Below are positions 34,442-42,167 of a DNA stretch of 64,000 nt, in pieces. Position numbers and translations under genes: made by a program. This stretch comes from Melioribacter sp. (lineage in GTDB: Bacteria > Bacteroidota > Ignavibacteria > Ignavibacteriales > Melioribacteraceae), in assembly GCA_020723965.1 (NCBI GenBank), contig DYHW01000002.1, positions 248,001-312,000 on the forward strand, read 5' to 3'. How positions within the stretch are numbered: position 1 is the stretch's first letter; each line of letters starts with the position of its first letter. The notes beneath the pieces were generated by a model. The model was not told where the DNA came from. It saw only the letters and a program-made list of their open reading frames with translations, and searched no databases.

Positions 34442-35827
34442 ATGATGATGGAGACAATAAAAAATGTTCACTTTGTCGGAATAGGCGGAATAGGAATGAG
34501 CGGAATAGCAGAAATTTTGTTAAGCCAGGGCTTTAAGATTTCCGGCTCCGATCTTGTCAAGAGCGAAGTAACAAACCGGCTTGAAACGCTTGGTATAAAA
34601 GTTTATGAAGGACATTCGCCCGAAAATCTGAAAGAAGCTGATGTTGTTGTTTATTCATCTGCCGTTACGGTTGACAACCCCGAAGTAAAAGAAGCAATCT
34701 CAAGAAAAATTCCTGTTATAAAACGAGCAGAGATGCTTGCAGAATGTATGAGGATGAAATACGGAATTGGGATTGCTGGAACACACGGAAAAACAACCAC
34801 AACATCAATGGTTGGATTGGTTCTTACTGAAGCTGGAATTGATCCTACAATTATAGTTGGTGGAAAATTGAGCGGTCTTGGCGGAACAAATGCGCGCCTT
34901 GGCGCTGGTGATTTTATAGTTGTTGAAGCCGATGAATTCGATAGAACATTTTTGAAATTAACACCAACCATTGCTGCGCTAACAACACTTGAGAGAGAGC
35001 ACCTTGATACATATAAAGACCTGGATGATATTAAAACGGCATTCATAGAATTTTCTAACAAAGTTCCTTTCTTCGGTTTTGTTGTATTGTGCCTTGATGA
35101 ACCAGCGCTGCAGGATATTATCCCGCAGATCAGCAAGAAAATTTTTACTTATGGAATTTCTCCGCAAGCCGATGTTCGTGCAATAAATATTGTTCACTCA
35201 AAAAATCATACTAAGTTCAGTGTCGTTTATCTTGGACAAGAACTGGGAGAGATTCAATTAAATATTCCCGGCTTGCACAATATTAAAAATTCTTTGGTTG
35301 CCGTTACAATTGCAAAAGAAATGGGGGTCGATTTTAAGATAATCCAAAAAGCTCTTGGACAATTTAGCGGTGTTTATCGCCGCTTCGAAATAAAGTTCGA
35401 TAACGATGTTATGGTGATTGACGATTACGCTCATCACCCGACAGAAATAGATGTAACGCTAGAGGGGATACGGCTTGGCTGGAACAGAAGAGTGGTTGCA
35501 GTATTTCAGCCCCATTTATATTCCCGAACGCGCGATTTTTATTCAGAGTTTGCCCGTTCGTTTTTGAACTCGGATATTTTTATTTGCACCGATGTTTACC
35601 CAGCGCGTGAACAGCCGATCGGAGGAATCAGCGGCGAACTGATTGCTAATTCTGCAAAACAATTTGGGCATAAAAATGTTTTTTACGAACCGGACAAAAC
35701 AAAATTGCCCAAACTGCTTCAAAAGATTTATCAAAAAGGGGATATCATTATTACATTGGGCGCTGGGGACATCTGGAAGTACAATGAAAAGTTTGTTGAA
35801 TTCTTAAAAGCAAAACAGAATAAATAA
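34442..35827 (+). CDS. murC: UDP-N-acetylmuramate L-alanine ligase
   Basis: MurC adds the first amino acid, L-Ala, to UDP-MurNAc. HFVGIGGIGMSGIAEILL opens the protein, the ATP loop GTHGKTTTT starts at residue 113, VVEADEFDRTFL and DDYAHHPTEI are diagnostic of MurC, and FQPHLYSRT is in the C-terminal domain. Length 461. Three methionine codons compete for the start (MMMETIK); the GGGAAGAAAAG before them favours the first or second. No murB follows, unlike many dcw clusters. Confidence 0.96.
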   Translation: MMMETIKNVHFVGIGGIGMSGIAEILLSQGFKISGSDLVKSEVTNRLETLGIKVYEGHSPENLKEADVVVYSSAVTVDNPEVKEAISRKIPVIKRAEMLAECMRMKYGIGIAGTHGKTTTTSMVGLVLTEAGIDPTIIVGGKLSGLGGTNARLGAGDFIVVEADEFDRTFLKLTPTIAALTTLEREHLDTYKDLDDIKTAFIEFSNKVPFFGFVVLCLDEPALQDIIPQISKKIFTYGISPQADVRAINIVHSKNHTKFSVVYLGQELGEIQLNIPGLHNIKNSLVAVTIAKEMGVDFKIIQKALGQFSGVYRRFEIKFDNDVMVIDDYAHHPTEIDVTLEGIRLGWNRRVVAVFQPHLYSRTRDFYSEFARSFLNSDIFICTDVYPAREQPIGGISGELIANSAKQFGHKNVFYEPDKTKLPKLLQKIYQKGDIIITLGAGDIWKYNEKFVEFLKAKQNK

Positions 35828-36604
35828 ATGGCAAAGCAGAAAAAAATATTTAGCGTAATCTTTCTTGCCGTAACGCTTGCTTTAGTTGCCTATCTTTCTT
35901 TTGGTGTGAAGAACAATGTGGATCTTAGAATAGATATTATTTCGCTTGATGGGAATATTCATCTTTCAAAAGAACAATACTTAAGCTTTGCTAATCTGTT
36001 AGATAAAAGCGGCTATATAAATCTTTCGCTTCAGATAATAAAAGATAGAATTGAAAAGCATCCTTATGTGCAGAGTGCAGATGTTCGGTACGACGGAGAA
36101 GGAAAAGTAAGTATTGTAATAAAAGAGAAAAATTTTGAATCGATACTTTTAAAAAACGATGAACAATTCATTCTGACAGAGCAATTACAAGTGCTTCCAA
36201 TTTTGCCGCTAACGAAAAAAATCGATTATCCCGTTATTTCAAATTCTATTTTCGAAAATGAGTTTAAAATTTTATCAACATTAAAAAAGAACAACCATAT
36301 TGTTACAGCATCAAAAATAATTTCCGCCGTGCAGCTGCTGAATCCCGAACTCGAAAAAGATCTTTCATCAATCGATTTGCAGAATGGAGGAGATATTGTT
36401 CTCTACTTTTCTAGTTTGGATTACCCGGTTTTTGTTGGGCGCGGCAGCGAAGTTAGAAAAGTTATCTACTTTAACAACCTTTGGAATTATCTGAAAGGAA
36501 AAGAAATAAATAATTACTTGTCGTATGTGGACTTGCGCTACGGCGGTCACGTTTATCTTGGCATAATTGAACAGAGTAAAGAAGAGGTAACAAAAAAATC
36601 ATGA
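35828..36604 (+). CDS. ftsQ: FtsQ/DivIB-like cell division protein
   Basis: The 258-residue protein has a short cytoplasmic basic tail, a single membrane helix (IFSVIFLAVTLALVAYLSFG) and a periplasmic POTRA-like domain (ISLDGNIHLSKEQYLSF, then LSLQIIKDRIEKHPYVQSADVRYDGEGKVSIVIKEK). The KHPYVQSADV segment and the C-terminal YVDLRYGGHVYLG correspond to the conserved FtsQ parts. It starts one base after murC and overlaps ftsA by 4 bases. FtsQ recruits the FtsL/FtsB complex to the divisome. Confidence 0.88.
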   Translation: MAKQKKIFSVIFLAVTLALVAYLSFGVKNNVDLRIDIISLDGNIHLSKEQYLSFANLLDKSGYINLSLQIIKDRIEKHPYVQSADVRYDGEGKVSIVIKEKNFESILLKNDEQFILTEQLQVLPILPLTKKIDYPVISNSIFENEFKILSTLKKNNHIVTASKIISAVQLLNPELEKDLSSIDLQNGGDIVLYFSSLDYPVFVGRGSEVRKVIYFNNLWNYLKGKEINNYLSYVDLRYGGHVYLGIIEQSKEEVTKKS

Positions 36605-37839
36605 AAAAAAATATTATTGCCGGGCTAGACCTTGGCACAACAAAAGTTTGCGCTGTAATTGCTGAACTAGTTGAAAACAACATCAATATTTTAGGATTCG
36701 GCGTTGCCCCCTCTGAAGGATTGAACCGCGGCTTGGTTGCAAATATTTCTAAAACCGCAGAAGCAATTACAGAAGCAATGAATATCGCTTCTAATAGAGC
36801 TGGTTTGCAGGTTAAAGAATTAAATGTTGGCGTTGCGGGCGAACATATTACAAGTTTACGGCACAGAAACTATGTAACAATTAACAATGCAGAACGGGAG
36901 ATAAATCAGCAAGATTTAGACCGATTAAGAAGCGATGTTCAAACGATCCGAATTCCATCAGACCGGCAAATCCTTCACATAATTCCGGAAGAATATTTCG
37001 TTGATTATCAAGGCGGAATTGAAGACCCAATAGGAATGAGCGGCTCTCGTCTTGAAGCTGTAAATCATGTTGTGCTTGCGTCAATACCAGCTCTTCAAAA
37101 CATAAAGAAATCCGTCGAGCGAGCCGGTTATTCTGTTAAAGAACACGTTCTTCAGCCAATAGCGTCAAGTTATGCCGTGCTCGAAGAAAATGAAAAAGAT
37201 TTGGGCGTTCTATTGATCGATATTGGCGGCGGCACAACAGACATTGCAATCTTTCACAGAAAAGCGATCAAACATACTAAAGTGATTGGCGTTGCTGGCA
37301 ATCAAGTTACAAACGACATTCGCGAAACTCTTGGAATAGTTACTTCTGAAGCAGAGAAATTGAAAAAAGAATATGGTTTTGCAATTGAAAATGCGATCAT
37401 AAAAGAGGAAGACATTTACATAAAAGGAGTTGGCGCAAGAGGAAATATTAAAATTCCTATTACGCTTCTTACTCAAATCATTAGCGTTAGGATGAAAGAG
37501 TTATTTTCGATTATTGATAATGATCTTCGTTATACCGGCTTCAAAAATAAAATCAAAGCAGGGGTAGTTTTAACAGGCGGCGGCTCGCTGCTGAAAGGAT
37601 CAACTGAACTTGCAGAAGAAGTTTTCGGAATGCCTGCACGAATTGGTGTTCCTTTAGACCTCGGCTCTGGTCTATCTAAAGAAGTTGAAAGCCCAGAGTT
37701 TGCAACTGTTGCCGGTTTGTTAAAGGGAATTCCCGGTAAATCTGTTAGCGATAGTTATACTTCTGCTAGAGGAACGGAAGGAAAGTTTAGAATGAATAAA
37801 CTTTTTAAAAGAGTACAAGATTTTTTTGAAAAACTTTAA
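36601..37839 (+). CDS. ftsA: Cell division protein FtsA
   Basis: FtsA is an actin-like ATPase that tethers FtsZ to the membrane. The phosphate 1 block AGLDLGTTKVCAVIAE, the 1C subdomain with SNRAGLQVKELNVGVAGEHI, phosphate 2 LLIDIGGGTTDIAIF and the adenosine block VVLTGGGSLLKGSTELAE are present. The C-terminus FKRVQDFFEKL is the amphipathic membrane-targeting helix. Length 412 is normal. ftsZ follows after 23 bases with a perfect AAGGAGG. Confidence 0.96.
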   Translation: MKKNIIAGLDLGTTKVCAVIAELVENNINILGFGVAPSEGLNRGLVANISKTAEAITEAMNIASNRAGLQVKELNVGVAGEHITSLRHRNYVTINNAEREINQQDLDRLRSDVQTIRIPSDRQILHIIPEEYFVDYQGGIEDPIGMSGSRLEAVNHVVLASIPALQNIKKSVERAGYSVKEHVLQPIASSYAVLEENEKDLGVLLIDIGGGTTDIAIFHRKAIKHTKVIGVAGNQVTNDIRETLGIVTSEAEKLKKEYGFAIENAIIKEEDIYIKGVGARGNIKIPITLLTQIISVRMKELFSIIDNDLRYTGFKNKIKAGVVLTGGGSLLKGSTELAEEVFGMPARIGVPLDLGSGLSKEVESPEFATVAGLLKGIPGKSVSDSYTSARGTEGKFRMNKLFKRVQDFFEKL

Positions 37840-37862
37840 ATACGCCACAACAAGGAGGAAAT

Positions 37863-39158
37863 ATGTCTGATAATTACGAAAAACTGGAAAGAAGAACCCG
37901 GTTCTTTCAACTCGAAACTCAAAGACCATTGTCTGCTCAACTTAGAGTTGTAGGAGTAGGCGGCGGCGGATGCAATGCAATTGACAGCATGATTGAGAAA
38001 GGTCTTAATGGAGTTGAATTTGTAGCCGTTAATACGGATGCTCAAGTGCTTCAAGAAAGTTCCGCTACTCATAAAATTCAGATTGGAACGAACGTAACGC
38101 GCGGGCTGGGTGCTGGAGCAGACCCTAACGTTGGAAAAAAAGCCGCTGAAGAAGATCGAGATAAGCTAACGCGGATACTTGAAGGAAGCGATATGGTTTT
38201 TGTTACTGCAGGAATGGGAGGCGGAACAGGAACTGGCGGCGCTCCAATAGTTGCATCGATTGCTAAAAGTCTTGGCGCTCTTGTAGTTGGTATTGTTACT
38301 AAACCTTTTACTTGGGAAGGTAAAATTAGAATGAAGAATGCAGAAGAGGGAATTGCCGAACTTAGACAATACGTTGATAGTTTGATAGTTGTTCCAAACA
38401 GCAGAATTCTTAGTATCATCGATTCTGCTACAGCAGCACGCGCAGCATTCGATAAACCCAACGAAATTCTTTACGAAGCAACCAGAGGCATTGCAGATAT
38501 AATTACTATCAAAGGAATTATTAACGTTGATTTTGCCGATGTCCGCACAGTTATGAGAGAGAGCGGACAAGCATTGATGGGCTGCGGAATTGCAAGCGGT
38601 GAACACAGAGCCGTTGAAGCTGCTCAAAAAGCAATTTCATCTCCGCTGTTAGATGGCATTTCGATAAAAGGCGCTAAAAATATTCTGCTTAATGTTAGCG
38701 GCTCTTCTAGTATGACCATGCAGGAAATTGAAGAAGGCAACAACGTTATCTTTGAAGCAGCCGGCGAAGAAGCAAATGTAATTTTTGGCGTTGTTAACAA
38801 AGAATCGTTGAATGAATATGTTTCTTATACTGTTATTGCTACCGGCTTCGATACTAAAGCGGTTTCCAATCCTATTAGCAGTTTGAGAAATGAAAAACAG
38901 GAAAGAAAACCGGTCAAAAAAGTTGCCGCTTTTGGAGCCGGCTATTCTCCCAAAAGCAGTGCAGATGCAAATGGACAGCCCGATTTAAATATTCCTACTT
39001 TCTGGAGAATGAATGGAAGAGACCCCGACCTATTCAATAAAGACTTTGAAATAGAAAGCGGTTTTAAGCACGACTTGAATCAAACTACCGAAGATGATTA
39101 CACAAGATTTAAAGACGAAGAAGACAGTTCTTCATTTTTAAGAAAGATTATGGACTAA
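37863..39158 (+). CDS. ftsZ: Cell division GTPase FtsZ
   Basis: FtsZ polymerises into the division ring. The tubulin signature GGGTGTGGAP is at residues 119-128, the N-terminal nucleotide loop GVGGGGCNAI at 31-40, and FTWEGKIRMKNAEEGI and the T7 loop NVDFADVRTVM follow. The 431-residue protein has a variable linker after about residue 330 and a C-terminal peptide SSSFLRKIMD that corresponds to the FtsA-binding tail. A very strong SD (AAGGAGGAA) fits the high level of FtsZ needed. Confidence 0.98.
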   Translation: MSDNYEKLERRTRFFQLETQRPLSAQLRVVGVGGGGCNAIDSMIEKGLNGVEFVAVNTDAQVLQESSATHKIQIGTNVTRGLGAGADPNVGKKAAEEDRDKLTRILEGSDMVFVTAGMGGGTGTGGAPIVASIAKSLGALVVGIVTKPFTWEGKIRMKNAEEGIAELRQYVDSLIVVPNSRILSIIDSATAARAAFDKPNEILYEATRGIADIITIKGIINVDFADVRTVMRESGQALMGCGIASGEHRAVEAAQKAISSPLLDGISIKGAKNILLNVSGSSSMTMQEIEEGNNVIFEAAGEEANVIFGVVNKESLNEYVSYTVIATGFDTKAVSNPISSLRNEKQERKPVKKVAAFGAGYSPKSSADANGQPDLNIPTFWRMNGRDPDLFNKDFEIESGFKHDLNQTTEDDYTRFKDEEDSSSFLRKIMD

Positions 39159-39197
39159 GAAATCTTTGGCGTAAAATTTTCTTTTACAGTTGCCCTT

Positions 39198-39261
39198 TAT
39201 AGGCCGGCTGGTTTTCTCCTTGTTGTGGTAAACAGAAAATAGAAGATCAGCCCGGCCTATA
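39198..39261 (+). terminator. Long hairpin after ftsZ, probable terminator
   Basis: TATAGGCCGG (39198-39207) pairs with CCGGCCTATA (39252-39261); one bulged C lets CTG/CAG extend the stem to 13 bp, around a 38-base loop. The run TATTTATATCTTCCTTTT after it is only weakly T-rich. It lies 39 bases after the ftsZ stop, so it most likely ends the dcw transcript or protects its 3' end. Confidence 0.5.
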
Positions 39262-39518
39262 TTTATATCTTCCTTTTAGTATAAAAATCTTGGGTACAGT
39301 TAAGAGGAAATTGCATTTCTTAATTCTGTAAATCTAGCAGCATTAGGGTTGCCCTACAGGTTTATCTAACCCACTTTTACATCAGCATAAAATAAATATT
39401 CGCCATAAGATGATTCCTCAAGTAATTCGTGCAACAGCTGGTTTGCTTTATTGGTTTGCAAAAAAAGAGAGGGACTTTTTCATAAGGAATGGCTTGCCCA
39501 GAAAACGGAGTGAAATCG

Positions 39519-39556
39519 CCCCTTCTCTTTGAAAGAGAAGAGGACGGGGATGAGTT
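39519..39556. repeat. Palindromic intergenic repeat
   Basis: CTTCTCTTT (39522-39530) and AAAGAGAAG (39532-39540) form a near-perfect palindrome, continued by GCCC before and GGACGGGGATGAG after. This form (C-rich start, TTTGAAA centre, GGGATGAG end) resembles a dispersed repeat seen in intergenic regions of many bacteria. One copy is in the window. Confidence 0.45.
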
Positions 39557-39563
39557 CAGTTAC

Positions 39564-39593
39564 TTGACACATAATTTTAACATAGTCTATTAT
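39564..39593 (+). promoter_or_regulatory. Promoter before the 39681 gene
   Basis: TTGACA (39564-39569), an 18-base spacer and TATTAT (39588-39593) form a near-consensus housekeeping promoter 88 bases before the outer-membrane-like gene. Confidence 0.55.
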
Positions 39594-39680
39594 ACTGCAG
39601 GTGTATTTAAACATTGATTATCATTTTTGTTTTGTTGATAGAATTGGTAATTTTATCAACAAAAAAAGAGATATCCAAAA

Positions 39681-40421
39681 ATGAAAAAATTATTATTTAC
39701 TGCTTTCGTTTTATATTCATTGAATTTCTCTTATGCACAAGAAGGAGAGGATGTTGGCTGGGTAGCACGTTTCGGAGCTGCAGGGGGTATTACACCGGCA
39801 TTTGTTTTTCCAAATTTTGCTCCTTTCAATTCAGAAATAAAAAGAATGGGAATTCCAGAGCTTTCTACTTCCGGAATGTTTCTGCTTGGAGGAGGCGGCT
39901 ATGCATATATAATGATAGTAGATAATTTAAGAATAGGCGGTATTGGAATTGGAGGCACGCAATCAACATCTGGTTTTGTGGATGGATTCAATAGAGAAGT
40001 TAGATACAATTTTGGTCTTGGCGGTTTTACAGTAGAATATACCTTCCCGTTTATTAAAAATATTGCTGTATCTCTTGGCGCTATTGTGGGCGCTGGCTCT
40101 CTAAGCGTAGAGATCTATCAAAATCAAAATAACTTTTCTTGGGATAATATTTGGAATTACGCTTCTGATCCTAAGTTGAAAACACAAAACATCAGCACTA
40201 ATATTTCTAATACATTTGTTACCGTAACGCCTACTTTAAATATTGATATTCCATTAAATAGATTTATCGCTTTCAGAGTTGGCGGCGGCTACATAACCTC
40301 TTTTACAGAAGATTGGAAAGTTGATAACAACAAATCTTTTACTGGCATACCTTCTGACCTAAACAACCAGAACTCGTTTTTTATTCAAACCGGAATTTAT
40401 GTTGGACTTTTTGCTTTTTGA
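39681..40421 (+). CDS. Secreted outer-membrane-barrel-like protein
   Basis: A signal peptide (MKKLLFTAFVLYSLNFSYAQ) precedes about 226 residues rich in Gly, Phe, Tyr and alternating hydrophobic strands: GGGGYAYIMIVDNLRIGGIGIGG, NFGLGGFTVEYTFPF, IAVSLGAIVGAGSLSVEIYQ and FIAFRVGGGYITSFTEDW. The final IQTGIYVGLFAF ends in phenylalanine like an outer-membrane strand. An eight-stranded or similar barrel is likely; the family is not recognised. The start ATG follows an AT-rich leader with a promoter at 39564-39593. It ends at the left arm of the inverted repeat around the four-helix-bundle gene. Confidence 0.72.
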   Translation: MKKLLFTAFVLYSLNFSYAQEGEDVGWVARFGAAGGITPAFVFPNFAPFNSEIKRMGIPELSTSGMFLLGGGGYAYIMIVDNLRIGGIGIGGTQSTSGFVDGFNREVRYNFGLGGFTVEYTFPFIKNIAVSLGAIVGAGSLSVEIYQNQNNFSWDNIWNYASDPKLKTQNISTNISNTFVTVTPTLNIDIPLNRFIAFRVGGGYITSFTEDWKVDNNKSFTGIPSDLNNQNSFFIQTGIYVGLFAF

Positions 40422-40455
40422 AAATTATAAATGATAAATTAAAAATTATAAATAG
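40421..40455. repeat. Left AT-rich inverted repeat of the four-helix-bundle gene
   Basis: The segment contains ATAAATGATAAATT and a second partial ATTATAAAT. Its reverse complement (AATTTATCATTTAT) recurs twice in the right flank at 40811-40848. Confidence 0.55.
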
Positions 40456-40463
40456 CTGATTTG

Positions 40464-40814
40464 ATGGATGAAGGATTAGGAAAAAGATTGTTTGATTTTG
40501 CAGTAAGAACAGTTAAATATTGTAGAAAGTTACCGGAGAACAAGGAGTATCAAATTATTACTTATCAACTTATTAAATCCTCAACATCTGCTGGTGCGAA
40601 TTATGAAGAAGCTCAAGGAGCTATATCAAAGCCAGATTTTTTCAACAAAATAAATATTTCTCTAAAAGAAATGCGGGAGACAAATTATTGGCTGAGAATA
40701 ATTAGAGAAATAAAAACTTTAGATGAAGAAATAGAATATTTATTAAAAGAATCTCTTGAATTGATGAGAATATTGGGCTCTATTAGTTCAAAATCCACTA
40801 AACGAAATAATTAA
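40464..40814 (+). CDS. Four-helix-bundle protein (23S rRNA intervening-sequence type)
   Basis: The 116 residues match the S23/four-helix-bundle family: LGKRLFDFAVRTVKYCRKLP, YQLIKSSTSAGANYEEAQGA, FFNKINISLKEMRETNYWLRII and EEIEYLLKESLELMRILGSI, one segment per helix. The SSxSxGANYEEA block is the family hallmark. Members form pentamers, are found in 23S rRNA inserts of spirochaetes and as scattered free genes; their role is unknown. AT-rich inverted repeats flank it closely, and it sits between unrelated genes, which suggests it moved in. ATG at 40464 is preferred over TTG at 40461. Confidence 0.88.
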   Translation: MDEGLGKRLFDFAVRTVKYCRKLPENKEYQIITYQLIKSSTSAGANYEEAQGAISKPDFFNKINISLKEMRETNYWLRIIREIKTLDEEIEYLLKESLELMRILGSISSKSTKRNN

Positions 40815-40848
40815 TTTATCATTTACAATTTAACATTTATCATTTATG
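40811..40848. repeat. Right AT-rich inverted repeat of the four-helix-bundle gene
   Basis: AATTTATCATTTA is followed after a few bases by ACATTTATCATTTATG, two related units that are inverted relative to 40421-40455. The repeat reaches into the start codon of rfbB (40846). Confidence 0.55.
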
Positions 40849-41856
40849 AATGTTTTAGTTGCCGGCGGCGCCGGCTTTATCGGCAGTAACTTTATCAATT
40901 ATATTTTATCTACTCGCGATGATTATCTGATTGTAAATCTGGATAAACTTACTTACGCCGGAAATCTTGAAAACTTAAAACTGTGCGAGAAGAATAAGAA
41001 TTACCATTTTGTAAAAGGCGATATAACCAACAATGAATTGGCGGATTATCTATTTAAAAAGTATGAGATAAATTTTGTAATCAACTTTGCCGCAGAATCT
41101 CATGTAGATAGAAGTATTCTTGGATCGGAAGTTTTTTACCGCACAAACGTAATTGGGACAAATGTTTTATTAGAAGCCGCAAGAAGATACAATGTAAAAA
41201 AATTCTTGCAAGTATCTACCGATGAAGTTTACGGCAGTCTTGGCTCAACTGGATTGTTTACAGAGCAAACTCCGCTTTCGCCTAACAGTCCTTATTCCTC
41301 AAGCAAAGCTGCGGCAGATATGGCGGCGCTCGCGGTTCATCATACATACGGATTGCCTGTTGTTATTACAAGATGCTCAAATAATTACGGTCCGTTTCAG
41401 TTTCCGGAAAAATTAATTCCGTTAATGATTATAAATTCCTTAAACAATAAAAAGCTACCCGTTTACGGCGATGGATTATATGTTCGCGATTGGATTTATG
41501 TAATTGATCATAACAAAGCCGTTGAGTTAGTTTTTGAAAAAGGCAGAGCAGGTGAAGTTTACAACATTGGCGCAAGCCGCGAAATGAAAAATATTGATAT
41601 AGTAAAATTGATCTTGAATAAGCTGGGAAAAAGTGAAGAGTTAATTGAATATGTAAAAGACCGTCCTGGGCATGACAGACGCTATGCAATTGATTCATCA
41701 AAAATTCAGAACGAGCTTGGCTGGAAACCAAAATTTGAATTTGAGCAGGCTATCGATAGCACAATTGATTGGTATTTGCAGAACAAAAATTGGTGGGAAA
41801 GAATAATCTCTGGCGAGTATAAAAAATATTATGAAGTTCAATATGGAATTTACTAA
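40846..41856 (+). CDS. rfbB: dTDP-glucose 4,6-dehydratase
   Basis: The enzyme makes dTDP-4-keto-6-deoxyglucose, the entry to rhamnose and other deoxysugars. The NAD loop GGAGFIGSNFI is at residues 7-17, the catalytic STDEVYG near 124-130 (with Asp-Glu), and YSSSK gives Tyr150 and Lys154. GDGLYVRDWIYV and RPGHDRRYAID confirm RfbB over other NDP-sugar epimerases. Length 336 is typical. RfbA, RfbC and RfbD are not in the window, so either they are elsewhere or the 4-keto sugar is used differently. Its start codon lies in the AT-rich repeat, with no SD. Confidence 0.93.
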   Translation: MNVLVAGGAGFIGSNFINYILSTRDDYLIVNLDKLTYAGNLENLKLCEKNKNYHFVKGDITNNELADYLFKKYEINFVINFAAESHVDRSILGSEVFYRTNVIGTNVLLEAARRYNVKKFLQVSTDEVYGSLGSTGLFTEQTPLSPNSPYSSSKAAADMAALAVHHTYGLPVVITRCSNNYGPFQFPEKLIPLMIINSLNNKKLPVYGDGLYVRDWIYVIDHNKAVELVFEKGRAGEVYNIGASREMKNIDIVKLILNKLGKSEELIEYVKDRPGHDRRYAIDSSKIQNELGWKPKFEFEQAIDSTIDWYLQNKNWWERIISGEYKKYYEVQYGIY

Positions 41857-42167
41857 TTTTGTGAAGGTTTCAATCAGATAGGAGTTATAACTTACTGCCC
41901 CACGTTTACCTTTCTATAATTTACTTTCTAAATTATTTTTTGTTTTGACGGATAGAAATAAACCAAAAACACTCTATAATTTTTAGTTGCATACAATTTT
42001 CTAAATACTGTTTAATGTGCTATTTTTAATATATGATTTGTGTAATCAACTATTTGTAACCTCTGAAAATGATTGGTTAATTATCATCTCTTTACCTATT
42101 CATGGTAGAGGGAAAAAATCTAACGGTTAATTTTCAGAAGTAATATTTAATAATTTAGGTTGGATTT
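41857..42167. other. Intergenic region before the polysaccharide export gene
   Basis: The 311 bases are AT-rich and hold no reading frame or RNA gene I can support. CTGAAAAT near 42064 and ATTTTCAG near 42130 are inverted but 57 bases apart. It probably contains the promoter of the export operon, but no hexamer pair stands out. Confidence 0.4.

Larger units (their letters stand above)
39159..39563. other. Non-coding stretch between ftsZ and the next gene
   Basis: Apart from the hairpin at 39198-39261 and the palindromic repeat at 39519-39556, I see no reading frame, RNA fold or operator here. The middle part (39300-39510) has a more mixed base composition than the surroundings and may be gene remnant, but I recognise no protein in it. 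Confidence 0.4.

Noticed and set aside
34651-35136. 161-codon open frame opposite murC
   Set aside because: It lies fully inside murC, whose product is complete and conserved; the antisense product has no recognisable domain.
38078-38627. Two long antisense frames within ftsZ
   Set aside because: Both are shadows created by the codon pattern of ftsZ, with no ribosome site or homology.
39681-39925. Overlapping 103-codon frame from 39614 as a separate gene
   Set aside because: It runs in another frame through the start of the signal-peptide-bearing outer-membrane-like gene and has no features of its own.
42091-42120. GGTAG-containing ops/JUMPstart-like element before the polysaccharide export gene
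   Set aside because: Only five or six bases match and the conserved flanking bases are absent.
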